Positions 34,147-43,202 of a stretch of 64,000 nucleotides of DNA are shown one piece after another. The stretch comes from Alphaproteobacteria bacterium (GTDB lineage: Bacteria; Pseudomonadota; Alphaproteobacteria; Rhodospirillales; Rhodospirillaceae), in NCBI GenBank assembly GCA_030835385.1, contig JAURPI010000013.1, positions 1-64,000 on the forward strand, in the 5' to 3' direction. The stretch's first letter is position 1. Each line of letters begins with the position of its first letter. The notes under the pieces are model-generated. The model ran no database searches, was not told where the DNA came from, and was given only the letters and a program-made list of their open reading frames with translations. The position numbers were made by a program, and so were the translations under genes.

Positions 34147-35094
34147 ATGACTGACATTGTAGTTGCGGCCTTTTATCACTTTACGCCCTTTAAAGACCCC
34201 GCTGCGTTGCGCGAGACTTTGCTCGCACAACTTTCACCGCTTGATGTAACCGGAACGATCTTAGTAGCCCTAGAGGGCTTTAATGGCACGCTCGCTGGTT
34301 CGCGAGCGGGAATTGATGGTGCCTTAGAGGCATTGCGTGCGTTGCCGAACTCCAGCGGACTAGAGCATAAGGAATCGTTTGCGGTGAAGATGCCGTTCTA
34401 CCGGCTAAAGGTCCGTCTCAAGAAAGAAATCGTCACCATGAAGGTGCCGGGCGTCGACCCGCTGGTTCAAGTTGGCACCTACGTTGCGCCGGAAGAGTGG
34501 AATGCTCTCATTGCTGATCCGCACACAGTGGTGATAGATGCGCGCAACGACTTTGAAGTCCAGATGGGTACATTTGAGGGCGCGATCAATCCAGAAACGA
34601 CCAGCTTCAGCGAACTTCCCGACTGGCTCGAGAAGCGGCGAGCCGAATGGGAAAATAAAAAGGTTGCGATGTTTTGTACCGGCGGTATCCGCTGTGAAAA
34701 AGCGACATCCTTTTTGAAGGAGCGAGGCGTCGACGATGTTTTTCATCTGAAGGGCGGTATCTTGCAGTACTTAGAGAATATCCCCGAGGCAGAAAGTACG
34801 TGGAGCGGCGATTGTTTTGTATTTGACTACCGCGTTTCGGTAAAACATGACCTGGAGATTGGTGACTACGAATTATGCCACGCGTGCCGGTCTCCCGTGA
34901 GCGCATCCGGGCGTAAGTCTGCGAACTATGTTGCAGGTGTGTCCTGTGACCGATGCATCGATCAACGTACCGAAGCCCAGCGGCAACGTTATGTCGCCAG
35001 ACAAGCACAAATAAAATTGGCGAAAGAAAAGGGTTTGAAGCACGTTGGCGCGACCTATGCGGTGGCAAAGGATCTAACGGCAAACGACGGGTGA
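34147..35094 (+). CDS. trhO: tRNA uridine(34) hydroxylase (rhodanese-domain TrhO/YceA)
   Basis: 315 residues: an N-terminal acylphosphatase-like domain (V-A-A-F-Y-H-F-T-P) and a central rhodanese domain with the active-site loop C177-T-G-G-I-R-C. A C-terminal cysteine-rich region (C-H-A-C-R ... C-D-R-C) is typical of this family. In E. coli, TrhO catalyses O2-dependent hydroxylation of U34 to 5-hydroxyuridine in some tRNAs. ATG at 34147 matches family N-termini; an in-frame TTG at 34138 is better spaced from AGGTGG (34123-34128), so that start cannot be excluded. Confidence 0.92.
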   Translation: MTDIVVAAFYHFTPFKDPAALRETLLAQLSPLDVTGTILVALEGFNGTLAGSRAGIDGALEALRALPNSSGLEHKESFAVKMPFYRLKVRLKKEIVTMKVPGVDPLVQVGTYVAPEEWNALIADPHTVVIDARNDFEVQMGTFEGAINPETTSFSELPDWLEKRRAEWENKKVAMFCTGGIRCEKATSFLKERGVDDVFHLKGGILQYLENIPEAESTWSGDCFVFDYRVSVKHDLEIGDYELCHACRSPVSASGRKSANYVAGVSCDRCIDQRTEAQRQRYVARQAQIKLAKEKGLKHVGATYAVAKDLTANDG

Positions 35095-35102
35095 GGGGCG
35101 AT

Positions 35103-35771
35103 ATGCCAAGCGACCTACCCATTTTGTATTCCTTTCGACGATGCCCCTATGCCATGCGGGCTCGCATGGCGGTATATGCGAGCGGTCAATCATGTGCCCT
35201 GCGCGAGGTTGTTTTGCGGAACAAACCCCCAGAGATGATCACGGCATCGCCAAAAGGTACGGTGCCAGTCTTGGTGTTGCCAGACGGTCAGGTCATTGAG
35301 GAGAGCTTTGAGATAATGTTGTGGGCATTGGAGAGAAATGATCCCGAAGGGTGGCTGGCACCTTTACAAAATGACCGGGACGATCTTGATGCACTGATTG
35401 AAGAAAACGACGGGCCCTTTAAGGACAATCTTGATCGCTACAAGTATCCAACGCGTTACGAAAATGTAGACTCGCTGGAACATCGTGAACGGGCTCTGGT
35501 GTTCTTAACCAAACTCAATGAGCGGCTTCATAATGCCAGGAATCTATGCGGCGATGAATTTACGATTGCTGATGCCGCAATTGCACCGTTTGTTCGGCAG
35601 TTTGCTAATAATGACCGCGATTGGTTTGATTCACTAAAACTTCCCGGAGTTCAAAATTGGTTGCACAGCATTCTAGAGTCAGATCGATTCTTAGCTGTTA
35701 TGGAGAAGTATGGGGCTTGGGAAAATGGAATGGACGAGCTAATCTTTCCGCCGAGCCCACTAAAGCCTTAA
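35103..35771 (+). CDS. Glutathione S-transferase family protein
   Basis: 222 residues. An N-terminal thioredoxin-like domain has Y-S-F-R-R-C-P-Y-A-M-R-A-R, with C-P-Y-A at the glutathione-binding position, and K-G-T-V-P-V-L-V-L contains the conserved cis-proline; the E-E-S-F-E-I-M block is the glutathione gamma-glutamyl contact. The helical C-terminal domain has D-E-F-T-I-A-D-A-A-I-A-P-F. Cytoplasmic. ATG 35103 follows GTGAGGGG and lies eight bases after trhO, so the two are probably co-transcribed. Confidence 0.9.
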   Translation: MPSDLPILYSFRRCPYAMRARMAVYASGQSCALREVVLRNKPPEMITASPKGTVPVLVLPDGQVIEESFEIMLWALERNDPEGWLAPLQNDRDDLDALIEENDGPFKDNLDRYKYPTRYENVDSLEHRERALVFLTKLNERLHNARNLCGDEFTIADAAIAPFVRQFANNDRDWFDSLKLPGVQNWLHSILESDRFLAVMEKYGAWENGMDELIFPPSPLKP

Positions 35772-36301
35772 GCCGGCGTTGCGGGTCGACTTTCACCATA
35801 ACCTATCAGCCAAAATGTTACGCACTTGTCCGCAATGTTTATTGATCAAGCATCGCACGTGTGTTTATCCACTTTTCTTGTTGGGTTTTGTGATTTCTGA
35901 CCCTCTTGGAGGGATTGTTGAAGTGGGCCTCACGGACCCGTCATCCTTGCAGTGGCGTTATGCGCTTGTGTTTAAACAAAGTATAGCGCCGATTAGTCCA
36001 GACAAAAACCATAAATATTATGCATATGTGCCGCTAGTATTTGTATTTGATGTTGGGCTGATAAGAGCAGAAAATTGACTCTTAAGTGTTTGTTGTGGCC
36101 TTCGCCTTTCTATTTTGTGGCGATTTGATTTTGTGTTGGAAGAGAGGCGCGTGGGGTTTGCGCTATTGGGGAACCATGTCTTCAGAAATGGAATTCACGA
36201 ACTGGCACGTACGCTGCCCGTGCGCCCAGTGTGTGTTTTGTTACGGTGGTTCGCGAAGTGTGATCAACTAAGAGATTAATCTACAAAGGGGATAGATTGA
36301 T
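35772..36301 (+). other. 530-bp gap upstream of the TonB receptor, no gene supported
   Basis: Short open frames here (for example 35779-36078 and 36086-36271) have unusual composition and no ribosome binding site, so I do not call them. The region is visibly A/T-rich in its middle part. It should contain the promoter of the receptor gene, whose ribosome binding site AAAGGGGATAG lies at its end. I see no riboswitch consensus or clear operator. Confidence 0.4.
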
Positions 36302-38713
36302 ATGTTTACGAAGAAGGGGGCAGTTGCCCTCACAAGTGCGATGGCTCTGACAGCCTTTGCCGGAGAGGTCGGAGCGCAAAGCATTGCTCTTGAAGAAATT
36401 GTGGTTACCGCACGTAAGCGTGATGAGTCTATTCAGGACATTCCGTTAAGTGTTGCGGCCTTTAGTGCCAATCAAATTAAGAACCAAGCAATCACGGATG
36501 TGGAAGATATCTTTCAATTCATCCCTGGCGTGCACATGAGCAACCACACGGCCAACCGTAATAATCCAGCGGTTCGCTTCCGAGCCATTGATCCTCCCTC
36601 TAGTACACGTAATGAGCAGACGTCTTCAGCGTTTTTGGACGGCGTATATCTGCCAACTGGCAGCCAAATGGTATCCATGGATGACATTGAGCGCGTTGAA
36701 GTGGTTAAGGGCCCTCAAAGCGCCTTTTTCGGTCGTGCAACATTTGGTGGTGCAGTCAACTTTATCAGCAAAACGCCTGGCGATGAGTGGGGTGCTGATG
36801 CCACGTTGATCCTTGGCGATAACAAACGCGCAGACATTTGGGTCAGTGCCGAAGGTCCGATTGTGGAAGACAAATTGTTTATCCGGGCGTCCGGTCGGTA
36901 CTACACATACGATGGTGCTTGGAAAAACGAACATCCGTCTAGCGGTGACTTAGGTGCTCAACAGACCAGTGCTGGCAGCGTGACCCTTTATGCTACGCCA
37001 AGTGAAGATCTCACAATTAAAGCGCGGTATATGCACACCGTTCTTGACGATGGGCTAGCCGTTCAGTTTCTAGTCAAAGGCGAAAGCAATAACTGCGGAC
37101 CGTTCACGACTAACGGTGTAACCGGGACTGCTGACTATTATTGTGGAACGCTAAGCCGCGATCTGATCACTAATGGCATCCAGATCGATACATCGCCGTT
37201 GGAGGACACGTCTATAAAAGATGACTTGGGTCTCGATCGCGAGTTCGACTTTGCCAGCCTGAATGTGGATTGGGATATCGGCGGCTCAGGCTACACCTTA
37301 AGTTCCGTAACCGGCTATTACGAAGAAAGCACATCCGAACTGCGTGAACTCCTCACCGATGAAATTCTAGTTTACCTAAAGTGGGACGACGATTCCTTCT
37401 CTCAGGAATTCCGTCTCGCGTCGCCTGGAGACGAGAATCTGCGTTGGATGGTCGGTCTTTACTATCTTGACGTGACTTACAACAAAAATGCTGAGTCGGG
37501 CTTTCCATGCCCAGGCACCGGACCGTTTTGCTTCAACTTCGGTACTTTCTCTCAGGCTGGAAGAGGTGGAGAAGGTCTATTCCCCATCAATAGAATGGCT
37601 CCCACCGACGCCGTTAAGAATAAGGCGGTCTTTGGAACCATCGCGTATGACGTAACCGACCAGCTGACGATCAATGCGGAGTTTCGTTATGAAGAAGAAA
37701 CTCTGAAGTCTGGTACGCCACTGATTCAGGAAGCGATGCCAACTGATCCCAATGATCCGATAGGTTCACGCCAACAGTTTGGCGGAGCATCAATAGATCT
37801 GGACGCCAAGTACAAGGCAGAATTGCCACGCGTCATTGTTGAATATAAGCCAAACGAGGATACGCTCATCTATGGTAGCTATTCCAAGGGCAACAACCCA
37901 GGCGGCTTCAACAATGAAGTCATCCAGTTGGAGCCAACTGTTGCGTTTCCAGCGTTTCAGGCCGCTGTTCCGGGGATTGGGTACACCGTTAGCCAAGCCT
38001 CGCTTGACGCATATGAGCTTGGGGGCAAATTCACGCTACCAGACGGACGTGGTCTTTTAAACGGCGCCTTCTACTACATGGAGTGGGGAAACCAGCGGTT
38101 CCGTGGCTTCCTCAGAAATGCTGATAGTAATGGTGATGGAGTCTTCATTCAGGGGTCTGACAGGCTTGGTGCACAGATTGACTATAATGGTAACGGTGCG
38201 TCCGATATCATGGGTTTTGAGCTATCTGGTACATATGCGCTTAACGAAAACTGGGTGGCGAGCGCGTCATACAATTACAATGATAGCGACATTAAAGAGT
38301 ACCTAGATGGCGTTCATGAGCGCGTATTTGGTACCGCTGACGCGAGTGGGAAGGATATCGCCCGTTCGCCGAAACATGCGGCGACGTTTGCTTTGGACTT
38401 CAACTATCCTGCGGACACCATGTTTGGTCAGGATGGGGAGTGGTTCGGTCGCTGGGATGCGTGGTACCAGTCATCCACCTTTAACTGGGTGATCAATCTG
38501 GCCAAAACTGAAGAGGCTGTGCTGCACAACCTTCGCGCTGGATGGCGTAACGATAAGTACAGTATTACGGCTTGGGTTGAAAACGTGACCGATGATGAAT
38601 CAGTACTGGCATCGGCGCGCACCACAGGTAGCTTCTTAACGGGTCGCCTGGGTTACCAGCTTACGTTGCCTGAGCCACGTACCTTTGGCGTAACATTGTC
38701 TGCGAGCTTCTAG
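36302..38713 (+). CDS. TonB-dependent outer-membrane receptor
   Basis: 803 residues: a signal peptide (ends EVGAQ), a TonB-box-like E-E-I-V-V-T-A-R-K-R, a plug domain (V-E-V-V-K-G-P-Q-S-A-F-F-G-R-A-T-F-G-G-A) and a 22-strand-type beta-barrel ending in the aromatic-rich tail G-V-T-L-S-A-S-F with terminal phenylalanine. These receptors import siderophores, cobalamin, glycans or other substrates with energy from TonB. Cysteine pairs in the extracellular part (C-P-G-T-G-P-F-C) suggest disulfides. It heads the DUF1838 cluster but is separated from it by a strong terminator. Confidence 0.93.
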   Translation: MFTKKGAVALTSAMALTAFAGEVGAQSIALEEIVVTARKRDESIQDIPLSVAAFSANQIKNQAITDVEDIFQFIPGVHMSNHTANRNNPAVRFRAIDPPSSTRNEQTSSAFLDGVYLPTGSQMVSMDDIERVEVVKGPQSAFFGRATFGGAVNFISKTPGDEWGADATLILGDNKRADIWVSAEGPIVEDKLFIRASGRYYTYDGAWKNEHPSSGDLGAQQTSAGSVTLYATPSEDLTIKARYMHTVLDDGLAVQFLVKGESNNCGPFTTNGVTGTADYYCGTLSRDLITNGIQIDTSPLEDTSIKDDLGLDREFDFASLNVDWDIGGSGYTLSSVTGYYEESTSELRELLTDEILVYLKWDDDSFSQEFRLASPGDENLRWMVGLYYLDVTYNKNAESGFPCPGTGPFCFNFGTFSQAGRGGEGLFPINRMAPTDAVKNKAVFGTIAYDVTDQLTINAEFRYEEETLKSGTPLIQEAMPTDPNDPIGSRQQFGGASIDLDAKYKAELPRVIVEYKPNEDTLIYGSYSKGNNPGGFNNEVIQLEPTVAFPAFQAAVPGIGYTVSQASLDAYELGGKFTLPDGRGLLNGAFYYMEWGNQRFRGFLRNADSNGDGVFIQGSDRLGAQIDYNGNGASDIMGFELSGTYALNENWVASASYNYNDSDIKEYLDGVHERVFGTADASGKDIARSPKHAATFALDFNYPADTMFGQDGEWFGRWDAWYQSSTFNWVINLAKTEEAVLHNLRAGWRNDKYSITAWVENVTDDESVLASARTTGSFLTGRLGYQLTLPEPRTFGVTLSASF

Positions 38714-38737
38714 GCTACGCGAAAAAGAAACAGAGTA

Positions 38738-38777
38738 GGGGTGTGGAGGGGATAATCTCTTCCACACCCTTTTTTTG
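38738..38777 (+). terminator. Rho-independent terminator after the TonB receptor
   Basis: A 9-bp stem GGGTGTGGA/TCCACACCC (38739-38747 and 38761-38769) is followed by seven T residues (38770-38776), 25 bp after the receptor stop. It isolates the receptor transcript from the downstream DUF1838 genes. Confidence 0.9.
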
Positions 38778-38856
38778 TATATAACGGGCGATCAAAGACG
38801 AGCGGACACGTCTTGGAGTGCTCGCCCCTCATCTGATGATTAAGAAGGCGATCGAC

Positions 38857-39792
38857 ATGAATAACGGCCAAACTGCAAAACCTTTTAGTCGACGGGCTTT
38901 TGGCGCCTTGAGTGTTGCTGGTGCTGCAAGTGCAGGGTATGCGGGCTCAGCCCATGCCGATAATCACACCGACAACAATAGGGGCGGTGCGTTTGAAAGC
39001 GACGCCGAAATGGTACACGCATTAAGGAAGATGCGCTCTAATACGGATGGCAGCTTGAGAAGCGGTTGGCTGGAGGCCAAGAGGTTCTCTTATATTGATG
39101 GCGAGATCGCGCCCCTACTTTTACTCCTGGCCGGAAGCATCAGCACATCACGGGACAATGGTGATGGCACGTTTGATATCAAGCTTATTGAGACCACGTA
39201 TTACCTGGACGTCGATAGTGGGGAGATTCTCGATACTCTCGTAATGCCGGGGACGGGAAAAGTCGTGAAAGTGCCGCTCTATCGGTCTGGTCCGGGTGTG
39301 GTGACCGTTGGCACGCAGACAAAAGACACTGAAGTTTCAACTGGTGACGCTGGTGTTGTAGGCGAGGATGGTGAAAAGGAGGAGGCAGCTTTCGCACCAA
39401 GAGGCGACGTTGAGCTTGATCGATCTGTTGGCCCTGCTGTGATTGATGAGAACACGGTGTGGATACCAACCGAGGAATATGGCCGCGTTTTCCCAGTAGA
39501 CCCAAAGCAGCCACGTATTTTCTATAAGGAATCAGCAATCTGGCAGGGCGAATTGGACGAGCTGCTTGACCCCAACGTCACCGCCGCGTCCGCAAAACTC
39601 TCCTACACAGCAGCAACAAGCTGGCGCCCGTGGATGGAAATGGGGGATGTGAAAGGTCACACCATGTCGAGTGGCATCGGTGCGACATGCAACAGTCTTG
39701 ATGAAATGCCGGAGGAATGGTTGCGCCTTACAAGCATTCATCATCCAGACATTTTGGATGATCCAGAAGGGGTCCTCAGAGGTGTGAACTGA
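38857..39792 (+). CDS. DUF1838 family protein with Tat-type signal (divergent copy)
   Basis: 311 residues. An F-S-R-R-A-F-G-A-L twin-arginine-like signal is followed by a hydrophobic stretch ending A-H-A. The body has the DUF1838 outline: a Y-Y-L-D-V-D-S-G-E-I-L-D-T core strand, W-R-P-W-M-E-M-G and a C-terminal M-P-E-E-W-L-R-L. An acidic insert (about residues 160-185) is absent from the two other copies at 41178 and 43203. ATG 38857 is chosen because GAAGG lies eight bases upstream and the signal begins there; a GTG at 38818 is less likely. Function of DUF1838 is unknown. Confidence 0.78.
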   Translation: MNNGQTAKPFSRRAFGALSVAGAASAGYAGSAHADNHTDNNRGGAFESDAEMVHALRKMRSNTDGSLRSGWLEAKRFSYIDGEIAPLLLLLAGSISTSRDNGDGTFDIKLIETTYYLDVDSGEILDTLVMPGTGKVVKVPLYRSGPGVVTVGTQTKDTEVSTGDAGVVGEDGEKEEAAFAPRGDVELDRSVGPAVIDENTVWIPTEEYGRVFPVDPKQPRIFYKESAIWQGELDELLDPNVTAASAKLSYTAATSWRPWMEMGDVKGHTMSSGIGATCNSLDEMPEEWLRLTSIHHPDILDDPEGVLRGVN

Positions 39793-39797
39793 AGAAG

Positions 39798-40985
39798 ATG
39801 AGAATTTACGTCTCAATTTTATTGGCGCTGTTTTTCTTCGTTCTGGCTGCTGGAGTTCTCACAACCCACGAATGGATATACGTCAAACGGTTTTTGACCC
39901 AGCCGGAGAATGCAGGGGAGCCACCCGCATCTTTCTATCAACCTACCTATGATATAGGCCAAGGAGACTCGGAATTCTTTGATTCTATATCTGAAAATCA
40001 AAGTGCAATTTCCGAATCTTCCTTGGATTCAACCTCGTCTTGGGCGGCAAAAAGGAACACGCATGCATTAATAGTTCTCCACCGTGGTCAAATAGCATTG
40101 GAGCAGTACTGGGGTGGCGTAGACCGCCGTACGCTCTATAGCGGTCGTGGTATGACAAAATCCCTGATCGGTATTCTCTATGGCTTCGCAGTAGGCGATC
40201 GGGTTTTGAACCTTGACGAACCAGCGGCAAATTTTCTTACAGAATGGAATAGAGATGAGCGCTCAGAAATCACGATCCGTCACCTTCTTGAGAATACCAG
40301 CGGACTCGAAAACCCTCCTTTCACTGCAAGTCCATTCAACAAGCAGACACGGCTGGCCTGGGGGCCAGATATTGCGAGCACGGCTCTAGGCTTCGAATTT
40401 GAACAGCCGCCAGGTCAGGTATTCAACGTATCCAGCGCCAATTCAGTTTTGCTGGCCGTCGTCTTGCAAAGGGCAACACAGAAACCCGTGCACACGTATT
40501 TTAATGAACGCCTATGGACGCCCTTAGGGGCCGAACATGGCAGTTTCTACGTAGAACGCCCTGGGGGTAGAGCTCACATTGATTGTTGTTTTCGAGCAAC
40601 CCCAGGCGACTGGGTGCGCCTTGGCTACATGCTTGCCCATGATGGCGCCTATAAGGGTCGTCAGATCCTTCCAGTCGGCTGGGTCGCTGAGATGACAGCG
40701 CCGGGGCGCCACTATGCACAGTATGGATTGCATATCTGGAGCGGGGCTGGCGCTCCAGGCATTCGAGAGGTTTATGAAGGTACGGGGATAGGTCACTATC
40801 AGTCGGAACCATTTCTGACGGACGACATTTTCTTTTTGGAGGGTGGCAGCAATCGCGTGATGTGGATTAGTCCATCTTTTGACTTGGTGATTTTACGATT
40901 GGGCAATACGGCCGATGAGTGGGATCATTCGTTTATTCCAAACACAATTATAAGGGGCCTGAAACATGATCAGGACAATCGCTAA
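39798..40985 (+). CDS. Beta-lactamase class C-like serine hydrolase, nucleophile replaced by glycine
   Basis: 395 residues with an N-terminal membrane anchor or signal (about residues 4-24). The fold is that of class C beta-lactamase/esterase-type hydrolases: the G-D-R-V-L-N-L-D-E-P block, H-L-L-E-N-T-S-G-L and P-G-Q-V-F-N-V-S-S-A-N. The catalytic S-x-x-K motif, expected as S-M-x-K, reads G118-M-T-K121, so the nucleophilic serine is glycine (codon GGT at 40149-40151). The lysine is kept. Unless another residue acts, the protein is inactive or a binding protein; a base error is possible. It starts five bases after the DUF1838 stop. Confidence 0.8.
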   Translation: MRIYVSILLALFFFVLAAGVLTTHEWIYVKRFLTQPENAGEPPASFYQPTYDIGQGDSEFFDSISENQSAISESSLDSTSSWAAKRNTHALIVLHRGQIALEQYWGGVDRRTLYSGRGMTKSLIGILYGFAVGDRVLNLDEPAANFLTEWNRDERSEITIRHLLENTSGLENPPFTASPFNKQTRLAWGPDIASTALGFEFEQPPGQVFNVSSANSVLLAVVLQRATQKPVHTYFNERLWTPLGAEHGSFYVERPGGRAHIDCCFRATPGDWVRLGYMLAHDGAYKGRQILPVGWVAEMTAPGRHYAQYGLHIWSGAGAPGIREVYEGTGIGHYQSEPFLTDDIFFLEGGSNRVMWISPSFDLVILRLGNTADEWDHSFIPNTIIRGLKHDQDNR

Positions 40986-41157
40986 TTATGTGAAGAGCGC
41001 GGTGCCCGTTCGCGCCCAGGAAATATTTGGCGATCAGAAATTCAATTCGCCCGCGGAGATTCCGCGCGAAATGCTTGATCGATTGGAGCGCGAATACCCT
41101 GAATTGCTTGAACCGCGCTGGGACAACTTTGACCGCCCAGTTCCTTTCCAGATATAG
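40966..41157 (+). CDS. Small hypothetical protein of the DUF1838 cluster
   Basis: 63 residues; ATG 40966 overlaps the end of the hydrolase gene by 20 bases and follows AAGGGG, so it is translationally linked. The product is soluble and charged (P-R-E-M-L-D-R-L-E-R-E-Y-P-E-L-L-E-P-R-W-D near the end), with no signal peptide. Gene spacing on both sides (20 bp to the next DUF1838 gene) supports a real coding gene. I do not recognise the family. Confidence 0.6.
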   Translation: MIRTIANYVKSAVPVRAQEIFGDQKFNSPAEIPREMLDRLEREYPELLEPRWDNFDRPVPFQI

Positions 41158-41177
41158 AATCTAAGGAGAGCTATAAC

Positions 41178-42176
41178 ATGCCAAATAAATTTTTCGATCG
41201 TCGATCCGCTCTCACAGGTGGGGCAGCGTTCACAGCTCTACCTGCTTTGTCTGCAATCATAAAGCCTGGCTCTGCGCGTGCTGACTCTCGCACAGCCAGT
41301 GGCGCATCGTTGCAAGGGCCGACCTATGATCTCTCCACCGGCCGCGGTAATGTCGATGCCTACCTCAAACTCACATCCAACCTGGATATGAAATCCACAC
41401 ACTATGGTTGGATCGAAGGCAAGGTCATGGGGGTCGCGCCAGGTGGCCCGTTAAAGGAGATTTGCGGGTTTCGCGGGTTTGGCTGTAACCGTCTTTTGCC
41501 CTACGACGGCCCAGAATATGGCTTCCGCCGTGTTTTGCGCGAAGTCGTGTTTTATACTGACCTAGAGACGGGTGAAATTCTTGAAGAAATGGAAAACCCC
41601 TACACGGGTGAAACCGTCAAGGTGGTGCCGGTGGCGAACGATCCTTTCAATGCTATTTTCCGTGAAAGTTGGCCGGACGCACCAGACTATGGTGGCTTGA
41701 ATACCGAGGTGCGAGAGCCCAAACCGTTTATCCTTAATTGGAACATTATTGGCGGTAAATTGATGATGGAGATTAGTGTCCATCTCTATTATCCCAATGC
41801 CCTAGACCCAAAAGTTTGGGTGAGGGAAAGCTCTGGCCCGATGAATCGCGTAACTGAGACGTTTATTTATTCGGCGTCACTTGACGATTTACAAAATCCA
41901 GATTTGACAACCATACCCAGTACTGGCGCGTGGGGGCGAGTTACGCCGTGGTTGCCGTGGATGCTAATGGGGCAGGCGCCTGGACACTGCCTCTACAACT
42001 GCATGTTTGCAGATGTCAAAGCACCAGAAGATATGCCAGATCAAAAAATCGTCGACTACGTAGCGATGAACTATCCGAAATTCATGGATGCGCCGACGGA
42101 ATGGGAGGAGCCCTCGCTGTCATCCCTTGAGTGGTATGCGCGGGAGCAGGAACCAGCGCCACCAGGTGGCGCATAG
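41178..42176 (+). CDS. DUF1838 family protein, exported
   Basis: 332 residues with an R-R signal (F-D-R-R-S-A-L-T-G-G, cleavage near S-A-R-A-D). The DUF1838 core is well preserved: R-E-V-V-F-Y-T-D-L-E-T-G-E-I-L-E, N-P-Y-T-G-E-T-V-K-V-V-P-V-A-N-D-P-F-N, then W-G-R-V-T-P-W-L-P-W-M-L-M-G. An AAGGAGAG ribosome binding site precedes the ATG. The family is uncharacterised; proteins are exported and often occur several together. It is the best-conserved copy here and sits between a small unknown gene and a heme membrane protein. Confidence 0.88.
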   Translation: MPNKFFDRRSALTGGAAFTALPALSAIIKPGSARADSRTASGASLQGPTYDLSTGRGNVDAYLKLTSNLDMKSTHYGWIEGKVMGVAPGGPLKEICGFRGFGCNRLLPYDGPEYGFRRVLREVVFYTDLETGEILEEMENPYTGETVKVVPVANDPFNAIFRESWPDAPDYGGLNTEVREPKPFILNWNIIGGKLMMEISVHLYYPNALDPKVWVRESSGPMNRVTETFIYSASLDDLQNPDLTTIPSTGAWGRVTPWLPWMLMGQAPGHCLYNCMFADVKAPEDMPDQKIVDYVAMNYPKFMDAPTEWEEPSLSSLEWYAREQEPAPPGGA

Positions 42177-42258
42177 GTCTGTCGGCCAATCTTTGGCATA
42201 CACCTAACGTTCATTATACTTTCAGCACTGTTCAAAATCGGTGTAATGGGAAATTCGG

Positions 42259-42867
42259 ATGATCCGTAAGATTGTTGATCCGCCGCGCTTCATATGGATC
42301 ATATTGGCTTTACCTGGCTTTCGGATGACCAACTCGTTGTTGTCCGGAGCGATAGGGCCCGAAGGGCAACCCACAGAGGAATACCTTCTTCATACCTCCG
42401 GTGAGTCTGCGGCGCAAATCATGATTCTTGCGATGATGATAACGCCGTTCAGGATGATGTTCCCAAAGAACAAATTCTGGGCATGGATGCTAAAACGACG
42501 TCGGTATATTGGGATGGCGGCGTTTGTCTATGCGGTCTTCCACACCGTCCTCTACATTGTTGATATGGGTACTGTGCGTGCCATGCTCAACGAGTTTACG
42601 GCATTGGGCATTTGGACCGGCTGGCTTGCGTTCTTTATTTTTATTCCGTTGGCCATTACGTCCAATGACTTTTCTGTGCGTGCGCTCGGAACGTCATGGA
42701 AAACAGTACACCGCTTTGTTTACGTCGCGGCAATCGCAACGCTCGTGCACTGGATTTTCGTTCATAACAATATTGGCCCGGCATTAGCGCGTTTTGTTCC
42801 CCTAGCGCTGCTAGAAGGGTATCGTATTTGGAGAACGATGAACCCCAAAAGTATGGCTGGTGCTTAA
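42259..42867 (+). CDS. Ferric reductase-like (YedZ/MsrQ-type) heme membrane protein
   Basis: 202 residues, five to six transmembrane helices, with the four-helix heme b core of the ferric-reductase-like/YedZ family. Likely heme-ligand histidines are in A-V-F-H-T-V-L-Y, K-T-V-H-R-F-V-Y and L-V-H-W-I-F-V-H. R-R-R-Y-I-G-M-A-A-F is a family-typical loop. It should carry electrons across the inner membrane to a periplasmic partner. No MsrP gene is adjacent; a PepSY protein follows 23 bp later and is the probable partner. Confidence 0.85.
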   Translation: MIRKIVDPPRFIWIILALPGFRMTNSLLSGAIGPEGQPTEEYLLHTSGESAAQIMILAMMITPFRMMFPKNKFWAWMLKRRRYIGMAAFVYAVFHTVLYIVDMGTVRAMLNEFTALGIWTGWLAFFIFIPLAITSNDFSVRALGTSWKTVHRFVYVAAIATLVHWIFVHNNIGPALARFVPLALLEGYRIWRTMNPKSMAGA

Positions 42868-42890
42868 CTTAAGATCGAAAAGGAAAACCA

Positions 42891-43190
42891 ATGAAGAATG
42901 TACTCGCAATCACTTTGGTGCTTTTGGTTTCGGCCGGGGCGCAGGCCTCTGGGATATATGAATGCGACGCCGTAGATCGTTCAGAGTGGCTGACCGAAGA
43001 GCGACTAACCCAGCAACTCATTGAGAGTGGCTGGCAAGAGGTCCGCCGTATGAAACCCGATGGTGGGTGTTGGGAGGTCTATGGCACTACGCCTGATGGT
43101 CAGAGAGTCGAAGGGTATTTTGACCCCGTCACCGGAGAGCAACTACTACTCGCGCAACGGGGCCGCATACTCTTTCGCAAGGAAGACTAA
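42891..43190 (+). CDS. PepSY domain exported protein
   Basis: 99 residues: a signal peptide (ends G-A-Q-A) and one PepSY-type domain with E-S-G-W-Q-E-V-R-R-M-K-P-D-G-G-C-W-E-V-Y and F-D-P-V-T-G-E. Two cysteines could form a disulfide. Such proteins frequently sit beside ferric-reductase-like or cytochrome b membrane proteins. An AAGGAAAA ribosome binding site precedes the ATG. It converges with the third DUF1838 gene, only 12 bp away. Confidence 0.85.
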   Translation: MKNVLAITLVLLVSAGAQASGIYECDAVDRSEWLTEERLTQQLIESGWQEVRRMKPDGGCWEVYGTTPDGQRVEGYFDPVTGEQLLLAQRGRILFRKED

Positions 43191-43202
43191 GAGCCTTCCA
43201 GC

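Noticed and set aside
35779-36271. Two open frames in the gap before the TonB receptor
   Set aside because: No ribosome binding site, odd composition (runs of aromatic and cysteine residues in unlikely order) and no recognisable motif; treated as non-coding.
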